The notes below the pieces were generated by a model. The model worked only from the letters and a program-made list of their open reading frames with translations. It was not told the DNA's origin and searched no databases. Of a stretch of 64,000 nucleotides of DNA, positions 13,366 to 25,233 are shown one piece after another. The translations under genes and the position numbers were made by a program. How positions within the stretch are numbered: position 1 is the stretch's first letter; the number at the start of each line of letters is the position of its first letter. This stretch comes from Lumbricus terrestris (taxonomy: Eukaryota; Annelida; Clitellata; Crassiclitellata; Lumbricidae): the NCBI GenBank assembly GCA_949752735.1, contig OX457047.1:10619872-10683871 (forward strand). The letters run 5' to 3'.

Positions 13366-13924
13366 CAAGCGAAAGCAGAACCTTTTTGCTGAGAAGAAAT
13401 TCTGGACAGATAGTCACTGTAGGGAAGCGTAGAGATTCGTTGTAAGCGACACGATAGTTGACCTTGGTTGGGTATGCCAGATAAAAAGATATTCGGTCGT
13501 AAATCTGGAAAACCATGAATCCTGTTCCAAAGAGGAGAAGCATTATCCATATGATCTTTCGGATAATGGAACCAATTCTATGCGATGATGGTTTGACTAA
13601 GTAAGACAAACCAACAATGGAGACTTCATCTGCAAACTGTTTCATCCTTCGTCTCACGCTCATTCTCATTAGCTTAACGAAACTAATTCTTTGGTCATCC
13701 ATGTCGGTTACATTCATCTCCTCTTTCATCGTTTCCATGGCTTCAATATTCTCTGCATCTGGATCGATCTGGCGTCCGACAATCGCAGACTCACTCTCTC
13801 TGAATCTCCTGCACTGTCTTAACTCTGTGGGACTTTCACACATCGTTGACTCCTGTTGATCATCTATCTGGGTTGATGGCATTTCACCTTCTCGCATGTA
13901 TTCGAGCGTGAATGGATGAGTCAT
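13366..13924 (-). CDS. DEG/ENaC (ASIC-like) sodium channel subunit, first coding exon
   Basis: The exon encodes 186 residues plus one base. The ATG at 13924 has an in-frame TGA upstream at 13951-13949, so this start is well supported if no intron intervenes. Residues 1-100 are a hydrophilic cytoplasmic N-terminus. TM1 lies at about 123-141 (IIWIMLLLFGTGFMVFQ), followed by YDRISFYLAYPTKV and FPTVTIC (167-173), the post-TM1 signature of amiloride-sensitive trimeric sodium channels. The exon ends at CTTTCGCTTG followed by GTGAGT (13365-13360), a strong donor, in phase 1. At the usual His-Gly gating motif before TM1 this protein has Val-Gly (V104, G105). The extracellular domain and TM2 must lie in later exons at lower coordinates or outside the window; I could not find them. 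Confidence 0.86.
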
Positions 13925-14302
13925 CTCTGAGGGGTTTGTCCGTAAAGCTCAACAAACGGCTTGCTCTCTGTCCTGTGTGTTAAAGAACGCAAAGATATTC
14001 GGTTTAAATGTAATAATATGCGATGCGAAGGTAGTGTTAGATGGTGCAGTTTTAGTTGCGTAGTTTAGTTTTAGTACAGCTATGGCTACAGTAAACCCAT
14101 TGTTTATGCTGTAAATCAAAAGTTTTGTTGTAATTCTCATAGCTATCTTGTGGGTATCAGCTTTAGTTTCAGTTTCTGTTAACAAAACAATACCTTTCAA
14201 TTTTTCTTCACTGTTATGCTATGTTATTTCGTTGTGTTCATTATGGTTAGCCTACAGCTGTTCAAGCGGTTCCGCTGTACGTCATGCCTTACTTAGTCCA
14301 CA
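13925..14302. other. Upstream region of the DEG/ENaC exon
   Basis: This should contain the 5' UTR and perhaps the promoter of the minus-strand channel gene. I see no TATA box or initiator I would defend. Confidence 0.3.
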
Positions 14303-14310
14303 AGTTTAGG

Positions 14311-14577
14311 CAAGGACGTAGCCAGGATTTGATTTCGGGGGGTGTTTTTCAGTTTCTCGGTCTAAAAAACTGATGACCTTTTTTAGTAGTCCGGCCGAAA
14401 TCTTCAGAAAATGTAACCAATAATTCCATTTTTTACATTTTCCATTTCGGGGGGTGTTTTCATGGTTTTATTTCATGATTTTTACATCATGTCCTCGTAA
14501 ATTGCATTCTATTATTTTTTGCAGTATCCATTTCAGGGGTGTTCAAACACCCAATACACCCCCTAGCTAGGGCCTTG
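14311..14577. mobile_element. hAT-type MITE, 267 bp, with perfect target duplication
   Basis: The ends CAAGGACGTAGCCAGG (14311) and CTAGCTAGGGCCTTG (to 14577) are imperfect inverted repeats with G-rich subterminal runs. The 8-bp sequence AGTTTAGG occurs on both sides (14303-14310 and 14578-14585). There is no coding capacity. Confidence 0.87.
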
Positions 14578-14803
14578 AGTTTAGGCGTAGACTGCGTTTG
14601 AGCGTTGCAAAGTGAGATTATTTCTATAAATAAAACAAGGATCTTTCCCGTTCCATGGTTCATGATCCAATCCTCGCTGCAGGTGAATATAAAGATTTGT
14701 TGTCAAGAGATCGGTTTTAGGTTTTCACAATTCGGAGCGCACTTAATCTTCAGAAAGTTTTCCTAAGTACTTAAATTTTTTAATATATTGCTTTTATTAT
14801 ACA

Positions 14804-15360
14804 GGGTGGGCCATAAAAAGTAACCCCTACTGTTTTTTGCCAATAATATTATCCTGGCCAGAAGTAAGAATTTCGAAATGATTTTTTCCAGACTTTAAGA
14901 CAATTCATATTTACACATGATGACCAGATGATTTCATCAAAATATTTCAAACCCAGAAAAAGTTACACCACTTTTAGTGAGGTCACCCACCGTTTTTTTA
15001 CGAGTCAAAAACGTAGCGCAACAAAAAGTGACAAAAAACAATTTTATTAAGTCACATCTCAAATAACTGTTGTGAAATGAACTTGTTGGTGCTTCACAAC
15101 TTGTGTTCAATGTGCCCACAGCCAGTGCCAAAACTTCTTTGATGCGTTCCAGCGGGATGTACTCCAATGATGACCAGAATGATTTCATCATTTCATGCGC
15201 CCATCAATTCTCTTACTGCTCTTGGTTTTGGTTGCAGATTGTGATATATCTTCAGCATGGTTCTCCGCAATTGATTATCAATCAATCGAGTTCAAAACCG
15301 GCGATTTGGAGCTATTGGCTTTCTCAATGAAACCAGAACAATCGAGCTGATCTCCTTTTA
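14804..15360. mobile_element. Mariner/Tc1-like element (208-bp-TIR family), left end plus internal part
   Basis: It starts with CAGGGTGGGCCATAAAAAGT directly after TA. The family's terminal repeat (to about 15060) is followed by the remnant complementary to a transposase C-terminus (GGHIEHKL in better copies). The right-hand inverted end is absent, so the copy is truncated. It keeps about 200 internal bases missing from the shorter copies at 53-60 kb. Confidence 0.7.
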
Positions 15361-15850
15361 TTCACGGCAAATCTCTTAACTCTCTGCTTAACTCTTAATG
15401 ACTGTTGTCAAGAGATAGGTTTTAGGTTTTCACAACTCGGAACGCACTTAATCTTCATAAAGTTCTCCTACTTGAATTTTTTTTTAATATATTGTTTTTA
15501 TTACGTATGCATACGAACGCTGGAATAAAAACGAAGCTGTGGAATTGTGTAAATATTATATCTCAGTCATAATAATTGAGAAATTTCTATCAGCTACCAA
15601 GATAAGCCAGATCTGCATAATACTCTTCTACGCACAATTATTGAGCTTTTCCTCAGATTCGGATCGTGTATTCGGATGCAAAGCGATCGACTGTTATTAG
15701 ACTTTACTATGAATCGATGGATTTCGAGGCTTTACAAAATCATTATTAACGAATGCAGCTTATAAGTATTAAAAGAAAACTTTGGGGCCTACCCTAATTT
15801 AGATACGAATTTAGATTATAAGTTTGTAGCGTCTGAAGAAGACTCAACAG
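15361..15850. other. No gene seen
   Basis: A 60-base block at 15415-15475 (TTGTCAAGAGATAGGTTTTAGG onward) duplicates 14699-14760, so this is probably part of another dispersed repeat. The rest is featureless. Confidence 0.45.
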
Positions 15851-15860
15851 CAAATCAGAT

Positions 15861-16142
15861 ATGATAGAAACCATAATGAAAAGGAAACTGAAACTATTCG
15901 GACACATCCAAAGAATGAGCGATGATAGAAAGATAAAGAGCATAATGACGGGAATCATGGAGGGAACGGGGAGAAGGGGAAGACCATGCAGAGAATGGTT
16001 GCAGGACATAGAAGAGTGGTGTGGGATGAATGCACAGGAGCTGACACACCGAGCACGGGACAGAGAATCATGGAGGAGAGTAGTCAAGTGTGCAGTGGAC
16101 ACCTACGGGCTGTCAGCCCATGGACAATGAAGAAGAAGAAGA
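15861..16142 (+). pseudogene. LINE ORF2 C-terminal fragment with (AAG)n tail
   Basis: The frame reads KRKLKLFGHIQRMSDDR, then GRRGRPCREWLQDIEEWCG and DRESWRRVV, ending SAHGQ. FGHxxRM, GRRGRP and the W-rich end are hallmarks of the C-terminal tail of CR1/jockey/RTE-type LINE polyproteins. The copy is 5'-truncated before the RT and its stop at 16128-16130 is followed by six GAA/AAG units, a typical LINE tail. It is not a host gene. Confidence 0.8.
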
Positions 16143-16864
16143 AGAAGCGTCTGATAGTCTAACTTTTTAGCTTAAAGAACTTAGCTCTAAGAGAAAATCA
16201 ATCGTGTGACTTGCCTGCTGATAGTCTATACGCTCAAGAAGCAGTGCAACTCCAAGTCTCCGTTTCTTTGCCTGAGTTTATATTCACCTGTCACATCCAA
16301 AATGCCTTCGAAATAGATCATTGTTATACAAAGGACCTATGAATATTTAAATTATATTGCTCACTAAGTAGAAGGTCGATAGACAGACACGGACAATCGC
16401 ACAGTGCTGTCTGAGTTCCAGGCTTGCGTCCCTTTCGCATAATATGCCTACCATACAGCCTATAAAGACAAGCATAGAAAAGAGACGCTGGCAACAATAA
16501 GGCCTATGCTGTTTACACGGCAAGACTCCCAAGAAAGGCAAACCGCGTATGATGATTATGATTATGCTGGCGATTCATCTAAGAAACTGGTCGGTGAATT
16601 CCATTGTACGACATCCGACGATAGAATAAAACAAAGGCCATGAAACCAATTTAAACGATGGAATAAAACAAAGACCATGAAACCAATTTAAACGATGGAA
16701 TAAGACAAAGGCCATGAAACCAATTATTATTATGTCAAACGCAGCATCGTTCTATTCCGCTGGAACTCAGTTTTAGGCCAATGTTGCCGAAATTCAAGAA
16801 TGGCTTTTTCTACGATGCACAGTTTAAAAGTAATGATAGTCGATGCTCCATGCCATTTGAGATG
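16143..16864. repeat. Mostly unassigned; one short tandem triplication
   Basis: A 39-43-bp unit containing AAGRCCATGAAACCAATT occurs three times at about 16625-16722. No gene was recognised. Confidence 0.6.
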
Positions 16865-16873
16865 ATAGTCTTC

Positions 16874-17630
16874 CAGTGTTTAATCTAGACGTCTCTGGGG
16901 GGAGGAAAGTTCCCCCCCCCAGGATTGACATTTCCCCCCCAGAAAAATTTGACGAAATGATATTGGTTTTTAGTTACTGCTTTCATCATTGTTTTACATG
17001 AAGTGTTATAATATACCGTGATATTATTTATTATTATTATATGATTATAATGACATTATTTTACTACTATAATATATGATACTATCATGTTAAGATGACA
17101 CATTAAAATGCAGCTATTGCAATGTGGAAATCCAAAAATTTTCTAATGGGTACTGAAAAAGTACTAGCTCTATTTTGTTAAGACAACACCTTAAAATGCT
17201 GCCATTGCAATATGGAAATTCAAAAATTTTCTAATGGGTCACTGAAAAAGTACAGCCATTTTGTTAAGACAACACCTTAAAATGCTGCCATTGCAATGTG
17301 GAATTTCAAAAATTTTCTATTGGGTCACTGAAAAAGTACAGCCATTTTGTTAAGACAACACCTTAAAATACTGCCATTGCAATGTGGAAATTCAAACATT
17401 TTCTAATGGGTCACTGAAAAAGTACAGCTATTTGGTTAAGACAACACCTTAAAATGCTGCCATTGCAATGCGGAAATTCAAAAAGTTCCTAATGGGGAGG
17501 GGCGCATCCCCTCCCCCTCCCAGTCTCGGTGCTAGGCGCATCACAAGCGTCCTTCGGGTGTTCAAATGTCTCCTCCCCCCCCAGAAACCCCAATTCCCCC
17601 CCCAGAGGAGGGGGACTAGATTAAACACTG
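16874..17630. mobile_element. DNA transposon with CAGTGTTTAATCTAG termini and 9-bp target duplication
   Basis: CAGTGTTTAATCTAG at 16874-16888 is mirrored by CTAGATTAAACACTG ending at 17630. Both sides carry ATAGTCTTC (16865-16873 and 17631-17639), a 9-bp duplication. C-rich runs lie just inside each end. The interior (about 17090-17480) is a tandem array of four to five units of about 88-92 bp, each with GTTAAGACAACACCTTAAAA and GGTCACTGAAAAAGTA. There is no transposase. Nine bases fits MULE- or Merlin-like elements better than hAT, but the superfamily is open. Related ends occur near 24.39, 25.23, 30.08/30.65 and 41.05 kb. Confidence 0.82.
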
Positions 17631-17768
17631 ATAGTCTTCAACGTCTTCAAATGTTCAGGCTGGACAAATGATTCGTCAGATAAATGTTACAAGCCGTCGG
17701 TGAGTCGGTCGGAAGCACCTTCGAGTTGCCCAATGGGGGAGGTCAAAGCAGGCGAAAAGGTTACCCCA

Positions 17769-18233
17769 CACACCCACACACCCACACACACGCACGCACG
17801 CACACACGCACACACACACGCACACACACACGCACGCACACACACACACACGCACGCGCACACACGCACACACACGCACGCACACACACACGCACACACA
17901 CGCACACACACACACACGCACACACACGCGCACGCACACACACACGCACACACACACACACGCACACGCACACACACACGCACGCACACACACGCACGCA
18001 CACACACACGAACTCACACGCACGCACACACACACGCACGCACGCACACACACGCACACACACACGCACGCACACACACACGCACACACACACGCACGCA
18101 CACACACGAACTCACACGCACGCACGCACACACGCACGCACACACACACGCACGCACACACACGCACGCACACACACGCACGCACACACACACGCACACA
18201 CACACGCACGCACACACACGCACGTACACACAC
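17769..18233. repeat. (CA)n/(CG) alternating purine-pyrimidine tract, 465 bp
   Basis: Almost unbroken ACACAC with regular CGCACG interruptions. The only breaks in alternation are two GAACTCACACG motifs (about 18009 and 18107), about 98 bases apart and in the same context, showing an internal duplication. Confidence 0.96.
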
Positions 18234-18654
18234 AGCGTCGGTCGTCCACAGTTGACACGAAGATATACTCGCTATAAAATCAAGCATCTGTAATTAAATC
18301 CGACTGAATCGTCGTTTGTATGGAGGCTGAACAGAAGAAGAGAAGCGATGCTTGCAATTCATTGCAAAATGACTTTCATTAATAATAATTATTATTATTC
18401 TGCTTGTTCTTACGTCGTCTTATTTCATTGCAGTCTTGAGTCTGTGTATCGTCTCTCAATAGAAACAGTTCGTTGTTTAGTCGTATATATGCACGAGGTG
18501 TGTTGATTATTGTTGATGCTGGTTGCTAGGCATTGACTTTAGTCGACGGCTGGTTCGAAAAGGACAATCTGATTATTATTATTTGCTCGATCTAAACTGT
18601 CAGTTGCTTGTTATAAGTTCAGTCACTTGTATCTTCCTCTAGTATGGTCACTGC
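18234..18654. other. No gene seen
   Basis: Ordinary AT-rich sequence with a short TAA/TTA patch at 18380-18400. Confidence 0.45.
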
Positions 18655-19085
18655 ATCAGTGACGGCGCTACGCCAGGGCATGGCAGGGCAAATGCCCTGG
18701 TTAAAAAAAACCTTTGTCTTGGCTGTTGCCCTGGTCTTTGCCCTGCCAGAAATTTTACCCTGGGATAATTTATTCGGGTATATTGCTTTTTACTGTTCAC
18801 GTCCGTCCGCTCTCTGGCAGGGCAAAATTCTGGCAGGGCAAACGTTCATGAAGAGAACAAAATCTGACAGGGCAATTTTCTGGCAGGTCAAAAGTTCTGG
18901 CAGGGCAAAAATTCTGGCAAAACATGACGGAGCAAAAAGTAACAAAAAACGAATTTATTAATTAACATCTAAAATAATTGGTGTCAACCGTAAAATTTTG
19001 GCAGAGCAAAAGTTTTGACAGAGAAAAATTCTGGCAGTGCAAAAGTTCTGGTGTGGCAAAAGTTCTTGCATGGAAAAATTCTGTT
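18655..19085. repeat. hAT-like end followed by a TTCTGGCAGGGCAAAA minisatellite
   Basis: It begins CAGTGACGGCGCTACGCC, close to the CAGTGGCGGCGCTACGGC end at 34567. About ten imperfect units of TTCTGGCAGGGCAAAA follow between 18813 and 19082. They are interrupted at 18920-18985 by a piece of the mariner-like family (GCAAAAAGTAACAAAAAACG). The right end was not found. Confidence 0.6.
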
Positions 19086-19729
19086 GCTGTTTATCCACAT
19101 TGCCGTATACAACTAGCAGCGTAGGCCCAGCTGTAGCTTTATTGTTTTTCAAATGAAGCGTAAACATTTGCGTAGAACGCGACAAGACCTATGATAGACC
19201 TATATACCTGACTCCGTTACTTTATTTGCTGAACGTTTTGCTTTCGAAATGCTACTCGAAAGAGGATTTGCAAATGTGACTGCATATCTAGCTCTATTGG
19301 TTTGCGTAATATTATTTTGTATGCTTTGCGTTAAAACATAATTCGGTGCTTGGTTTCAGACTTTCAGGAATGACCAGTCATGAAAGGTAGCCTATAATTA
19401 CCAGCTACATTTGAGGCCCCTTGCAGACTTGAGATCAGACACATACCAAGGACATCTGTCACATCTGACCGGATCTGTACAGTCACAAATAGGCATAATG
19501 ACCAACTAAATTTTGGGGCCCCTTTCAAACTCTAATGGCTTTATACTTACGCCCAAAATCAGTATGATATTTGCATTAGGTCTGCTACGGCAGTGCCATA
19601 ACTGCCATATGGTTAGTTGAGGCATGCACCAGACCGGATCTGTGCAGTCACAAAATAATAGGCATAACGACCAACTAAATTTGGGGGCCACTTTCAAACT
19701 CGGAGCCGGGGGTACGGGGGGTGCTAGCG
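19086..19729. repeat. Unassigned, with an imperfect direct duplication
   Basis: Bases about 19467-19530 (CCGGATCTGTACAGTCACAAA through GGGGCCCCTTTCAAACTC) recur at about 19633-19702 with small changes. The TTTCAAACTC end suggests part of a hAT-like repeat. No gene was seen. Confidence 0.5.
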
Positions 19730-19730
19730 C

Positions 19731-20184
19731 CAGTGTCACGAAATAGAGTATTCCCCGTATTAATTGTATCCCCCCAAATTAGAAAAAGTCGAAAAACCGC
19801 TTCCGCGTGTATTTTCTGTGGCAAATTAATTTTCATCTGCCTTGTTTTGAACAATGACACTAACAAGTATGTTTATACCTACTAGATAATTTGTTTTGCC
19901 CTGTTTTTAGAGCACTTAAAACATTTAAAACACTTAAAAACACTCAGAGTCACTAAATAAATTCGAGTTGCCTTTATCTGAGCATTGCTTAGGACATTAA
20001 AAACAATTAGAGTCACTTCAAATTTTGATTACAGCATAATTTTTTTATTATGCTCATTTTTCAAAAAAGGGGATAGAATGGTTTATCCCCCGGGATAGTA
20101 TAGACCGGTTAATTCCATCCGGGGGGATAGATTAATTCATCCCCCCGGATAGCTTTCAGAGGGGATACTCCGTTTCGTGTCACC
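19731..20184. mobile_element. Palindromic MITE with GTGTCACGAAA/GGAGTATCCCC ends
   Basis: The left end CAGTGTCACGAAATAGAGTAT and the complement of the right end, CGGTGACACGAAACGGAGTAT, match over about 25 bases. Near the right end are several GGGGGATAGATTAATTCATCC-like words. There is no coding capacity and the target duplication is unclear. Confidence 0.6.
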
Positions 20185-20900
20185 GGCATTGGGCGTCACG
20201 ATGTCGAACGGTGGCGAACCAACCGATTGATTGGTCCGAGTGATTCAGTCGCAATGAGCACAAAATATGTGAATGATGAAGGGAGGAGGAGGAGGAGCCC
20301 AGCAAACACGCACTCACGGGACCCTTGCCGTTTTCTCCCGGGTATCCGGTGCGGTTTTCTGACGGGTTATGTGCGAGGTTTCCGGCCGGGAACCTTCTGG
20401 TGCACCCCGCGAGCTTGTCGCCGTCTACCGACTCTACCGGTATAGCCGCATTTGGTTTATTCCGACGCCATTTTGTGTGCCGTTTCGAATGCACGAGTTT
20501 TTGGAGATCGAGATTTGTTTATGTTGAAGGTAAGATTACGTTTTATTTATTGCGCCAAAAATATACTTGTCAATATCAACACTTTAGGTAAATGCTGCGT
20601 CTAATTTTGGTCGGAATACGACTAGGCGTGACGGAGATTGGGTTAGGGTTATGGACACCACGCGCGTGGGTTAGAGTAAAACAGGTTCGGCCTCGATTGG
20701 TTTATGCATTGCTGCGTGTCCATGTGTGTTTAAGTTCACCTTTTATAGGTGGAACTGCTATATTTGTTAATCATATCGGCCCTAAACTCTGCCCGGTGTG
20801 CACTGAATGCTTTTTCCGGGAATCTCGAAGACTGCGTGCCTCACGGTGCCTGTATACAAAGCAATATGATTGCCAACGACTTAACTAAAATAGAGCGCTA
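20185..20900. other. GC-rich block without a recognised gene
   Basis: Bases 20300-20420 are CpG-rich with repeated CCGGG/CGGG words like those at 22400-22530. A plausible donor (GAAG/GTAAGATT) sits at about 20529, so a short non-coding exon cannot be excluded. I recognise no protein. Confidence 0.35.
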
Positions 20901-22390
20901 CGACCTATGAGCCGTATCCCATGATACAATGCGCTCAGTAAGTAAGTAATCAATGCGAGATCTAAGCAACTACGGTCAGGTTAATAAAATTAAAAATAGG
21001 GGAAAATTTGCAGAAATAGGAGTACATAAAAAAATTGAGACTAATACCGCAGCGCTCTATTTGGATTTCTTGTGTGGCCATAGCTGTTTACATGTACTGG
21101 CACACACAATCTTTGGGATTACATTTTTATCATCTACAATGCTAGTCCCTTTAAAATTCGTGGTAAACGTGTATTTTAAGGTCGTAATTCATTGACCATT
21201 GCATGGGTTTCAGCGTTGCTTGAATACAAGTCGGATTGAGGTGGAACAACAGTGTTCTTACAGACACGGAGCCAGTCCATCAATGCACCCCTCCTAGCAG
21301 ATGCTCAGACCCTGTAGGCAATCCGCATTGGGAATGATATCCAATGCAAGCCATCCTGCATATGATATGAGACATGACCAGTAATTTATCCTTTGAGCCT
21401 ATTTCATGTGTTGAAATTATTATTATGTGAGACATTTACTATTTAAATTGGTTTTCAAGGCTTTAACTTTTTAAAAGGTACAGCAAGTTTTTAAAACTAA
21501 TTTCAAATTGCAATGTCTGTGAATTTTACTGTCACTTGTTAAATAAAACTTGTTTGATATGTTTAAAAATTCAGGTGTGGTGACGCAAAATATTCTTTTA
21601 ACAGCACGAGGAAATTGTCGAGGACAGTTTTCCTGTTTGGTTTGAAAATGTCATGGATTGTCGAACTGAAATCAGCCGTTGAAATCTGCGCCTTTCACAG
21701 AGACTGAACATTATTCAATATTATCAATATTTTTAATGTTGAATTAATAAAGTTAATAAATAATGTTGAGTAAGCTGAGGTGTCATTCACAACTATTGTT
21801 GATTATTTATTGCTTTAACGATGTTTGGTAGACCAGGCAGAAATCAAGATTATGTTGGATACCACCCAGACTAACTTATGATAAGTTCGTGTTTTTAATT
21901 TTTTCAGCAATTTCTTATGAAAAATGTGTTTAAAATTCTCCTGGCTTCATTTCATTAGCAGAATTTTAAAATCTATTTTGATGCGCCTATTTCATTTTAA
22001 TTTAGTTAGTGTACTGTAAAATTTGCTATACTTGATTCCAAAACCAGCATGCATTAATGTGGTTTTTGCAACATATTGAGTTATATGTATGTTTTTAAAA
22101 GTTTTGCATCAAAATTGAAAATGGAAGAAAATAATTGCTCCAGCTTTATTCCAACTCAAGATATAAAGCAAATCATTACCTCTTGCTTTTGGCTTGAGTT
22201 TGAATAAGGATGTAGCAATTTTATTTGGTCATTTTTAAGTTTGTTGCAAGACTTTTGAAATTATGTATGAAACTCAATACATGCTGCAAATATGACTAAA
22301 ATGGTTGTTTTGGTGTGTCGAGCCATGTAAAACACAGCTTAGAGTACAATTTGCATTCTGGGTATACATTATCAGTCATCTGGGTATGAA
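20901..22390. other. AT-rich sequence with no gene seen
   Basis: I found no coding frame, repeat family or structural RNA signal over this 1.5 kb. Confidence 0.5.
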
Positions 22391-22399
22391 CTGGGTTGT

Positions 22400-22535
22400 C
22401 CGGCGCTGCTCGCGGGCTAACCCGTATGGTTCCCGTCGGGAAACCCCGGACAAAACCCACCGGGTTCCCGCCGGGTTGCCCGTACGGGGCCCGTATGGCA
22501 GCCCGTATGGGACCCGTAAGGTTCCCGAATTGGCT
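22400..22535. repeat. GC-rich degenerate minisatellite, CCCGTATGG-type units
   Basis: CCCGTATGG, CCCGTCGGG, CCCGTACGG and similar words recur every 10-16 bases. Open frames across it are Gly/Pro/Arg artefacts. Confidence 0.6.
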
Positions 22536-23039
22536 GGTTGGCTGGGAGGCCAGAGTATCGTTTACCTGTACGAACATAGACCAGCTCCACCGCTCCCCCG
22601 CTCCCCCGGCCATTGTCATTGTCGAAGTCCGATGGAGAAATGATGCTGCGCACGTATAAACAATTAATTCTAATTAATTAATTAGATGATTCTAATTAAT
22701 TAATTAGATGATTCTAATCGATTATGATGTTCCATATGGTAAGTCCAAAGTGGACAGCCAAATAATTTCCATTGACGATGCCCCATTTGCAATAGTACTG
22801 CCAATTACAAATAAAGCCAGTGTTGGCACTTGACAGTTGACGATGTCTGTGTCATTGTCAGCATTAATGACGGCTGCGTAACTGCAAGGCCATGTTAAGT
22901 CTTGCTAAGAAAATCAATATTAGTATGAAAGAGGTAATACGACAATAATTGTAGAGGGACTATAGATGCAATAACAATGATTGTAATACTAATAATTCTA
23001 AATAACTTATAACCATTTAATACCATTATTATTGTAGGT
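22536..23039. other. No gene seen; small ATTAATTA duplication
   Basis: Bases 22667-22718 contain two copies of a 24-base TTCTAATTAATTAATTAGATGA unit. Confidence 0.5.
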
Positions 23040-23744
<705 letters not shown>

Positions 23745-23746
23745 AA

Positions 23747-23780
<34 letters not shown>

Positions 23781-23850
23781 GCAACAGCAATAACACCAGC
23801 ATTTAAAGGAATCAATAATAATAACAGCAGCAACAGCAATAACAGAACGG
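23745..23850. repeat. (TAA)n and mixed CAA/CAG units
   Basis: TAA tract directly after the retrotransposon tail, decaying into ACAGCAACAGCAATAAC-type units. Confidence 0.9.
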
Positions 23851-24025
23851 TTTTTGTTACTTTTGTTTTGTTATGTTTATGAAACATCAAAAAACATAGG
23901 AACTCACTAGTTGTAACTTTCTTATGTTACAAATTTCGTTGTGAAATTTGGCTATTGTGCGTTGATATGAACTGCCTTTATGCTTGCAAAATTTCATAAA
24001 GAAATTCTTAATTCTGCCTAAAATA

Positions 24026-24290
24026 TTGAGATTGAACGATGAAGTCATGAGCGTTGCAGTAAGCGTCGGACTTGGAGACAAGATCTGCGCGTCTCATGCG
24101 CAGCGCTGTTGCAGTGGCTGTGGTCAGGATCAATGGCTTTAACGGGTTATCATGCTCCTTAGGATTCAGTATCTATAATAGAGCCGCATGCAGACACGCG
24201 GGTCTCAATGATCTGATCTCTCAGAGTTTTGTCTGCATGCATGGGCAGCGAAGGAGCATCGGGCCTTAGCAGAAGGACACCAGGCGGCTT
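24026..24290 (+). pseudogene. Degenerate retrotransposon fragment spanning the zinc knuckle and endonuclease start
   Basis: In shifting frames one reads LRLNDEVMSVAVSVGLGDKI, then CASHAQRC, GLSCSLGFSIYN and ACRHAGLNDLIS, and a scrambled GLSR...PGG. These match LRLDDEAVRIAVGLRLG, HGLSC, ARHATLNDL and the KEPPGLSR...RPDG block of the intact copy, in the same order. Several stops and frameshifts show it is old. Unlike the others it has no adjoining TAA tract. Confidence 0.72.
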
Positions 24291-24379
24291 AACTAGCTAT
24301 TATTACATGGCGGCAGGGCCGTTTTAATGAATTTTGGGACCCTATGCACAAACAATAGATCTAATTCTAAACGTAACTA

Positions 24380-25233
24380 TATGAGTCTCATCTAGTCCCC
24401 CTCTTCTGAGGGAAATCAAGGTTTGTGGAGGACGGACAACGAGTATTTGCCGGTCGGTCACTAAGACGCGTAACGCCGAGTGGGGAGGGGCAAGGGAAGG
24501 AATGTACCCCTCACCCACCAGAAATCTTTTAATTTTTACATTGTAATGGTAGAATTTTAAGCTGCCATTTTATCAAAATTCCTCAACTATTGCAGTGCTG
24601 AGTGCTGACCTGAATAGTCTAAGACTTCAATAAATATTCTTACAGTTATAATGATTTCTTTATCAGTTTCTACAATGTAATGGTATAACATTGTAAGCTG
24701 CGATCTTAGCAAAATTACTATATTAGTTCAGTGCTGATAAAAAGAGTGGCTGAAAATTTTCATTAGCCTGATATTATTATTGCCATAATAATTTCTTTGC
24801 GTGCAACTCAGTTCTGTTGCTTCTGGACCACTACCATTGCAGTATAATAATGAATAACTGCAGACAGGTGTATAGTCTCAGCCCGACTTTCTTGCACTAG
24901 AATTATCTTATTCCAGTTGCTCAAAAAGGTCCTACATTGCTGACCAGGACACAGCTAGGCTTATCAGAATTGTTACAAATCTTACACAAACCAAGGAAGA
25001 ACTACCAAAATCGGGAAGCCATAGTAGACTATAATGATGCTTTTTAGTTTTTACTAAGTGTTAGTGGTACAAAAATAGTCTTTGTAAAAATATTAACAGT
25101 AAATTATACTCATTGTGATGTTATAGTATCATATATTATATTAGTAGATTTTATCATCATAATTACATGATAGTAAAAATATCACGGCAACCTATATAGG
25201 CTGCCGTGATATTTTTACTAGATTAAACACTGA
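24380..25233. mobile_element. Probable relative of the CAGTGTTTAATC transposon
   Basis: The left side (ATCTAGTCCCCCTCTTCTG at about 24390) matches the inside of the right end at 17610-17630 when inverted. The right side ends TAGATTAAACACTG at 25233. The interior has two loose repeats containing TTGTAATGGTA. The left tip itself is degraded and no exact duplication is seen. Confidence 0.5.

Noticed and set aside
17676..18293. Several 200-codon Cys/Val or His/Thr frames
   Set aside because: Artefacts of the CA/CG repeat.
20640..20660. Telomere-like GGGTTAGGGTTA
   Set aside because: Only about two units, so chance or trivial.
20592..20888. 98-codon frame beginning MLRLILVG
   Set aside because: No recognised domain, codon pattern or splice context.
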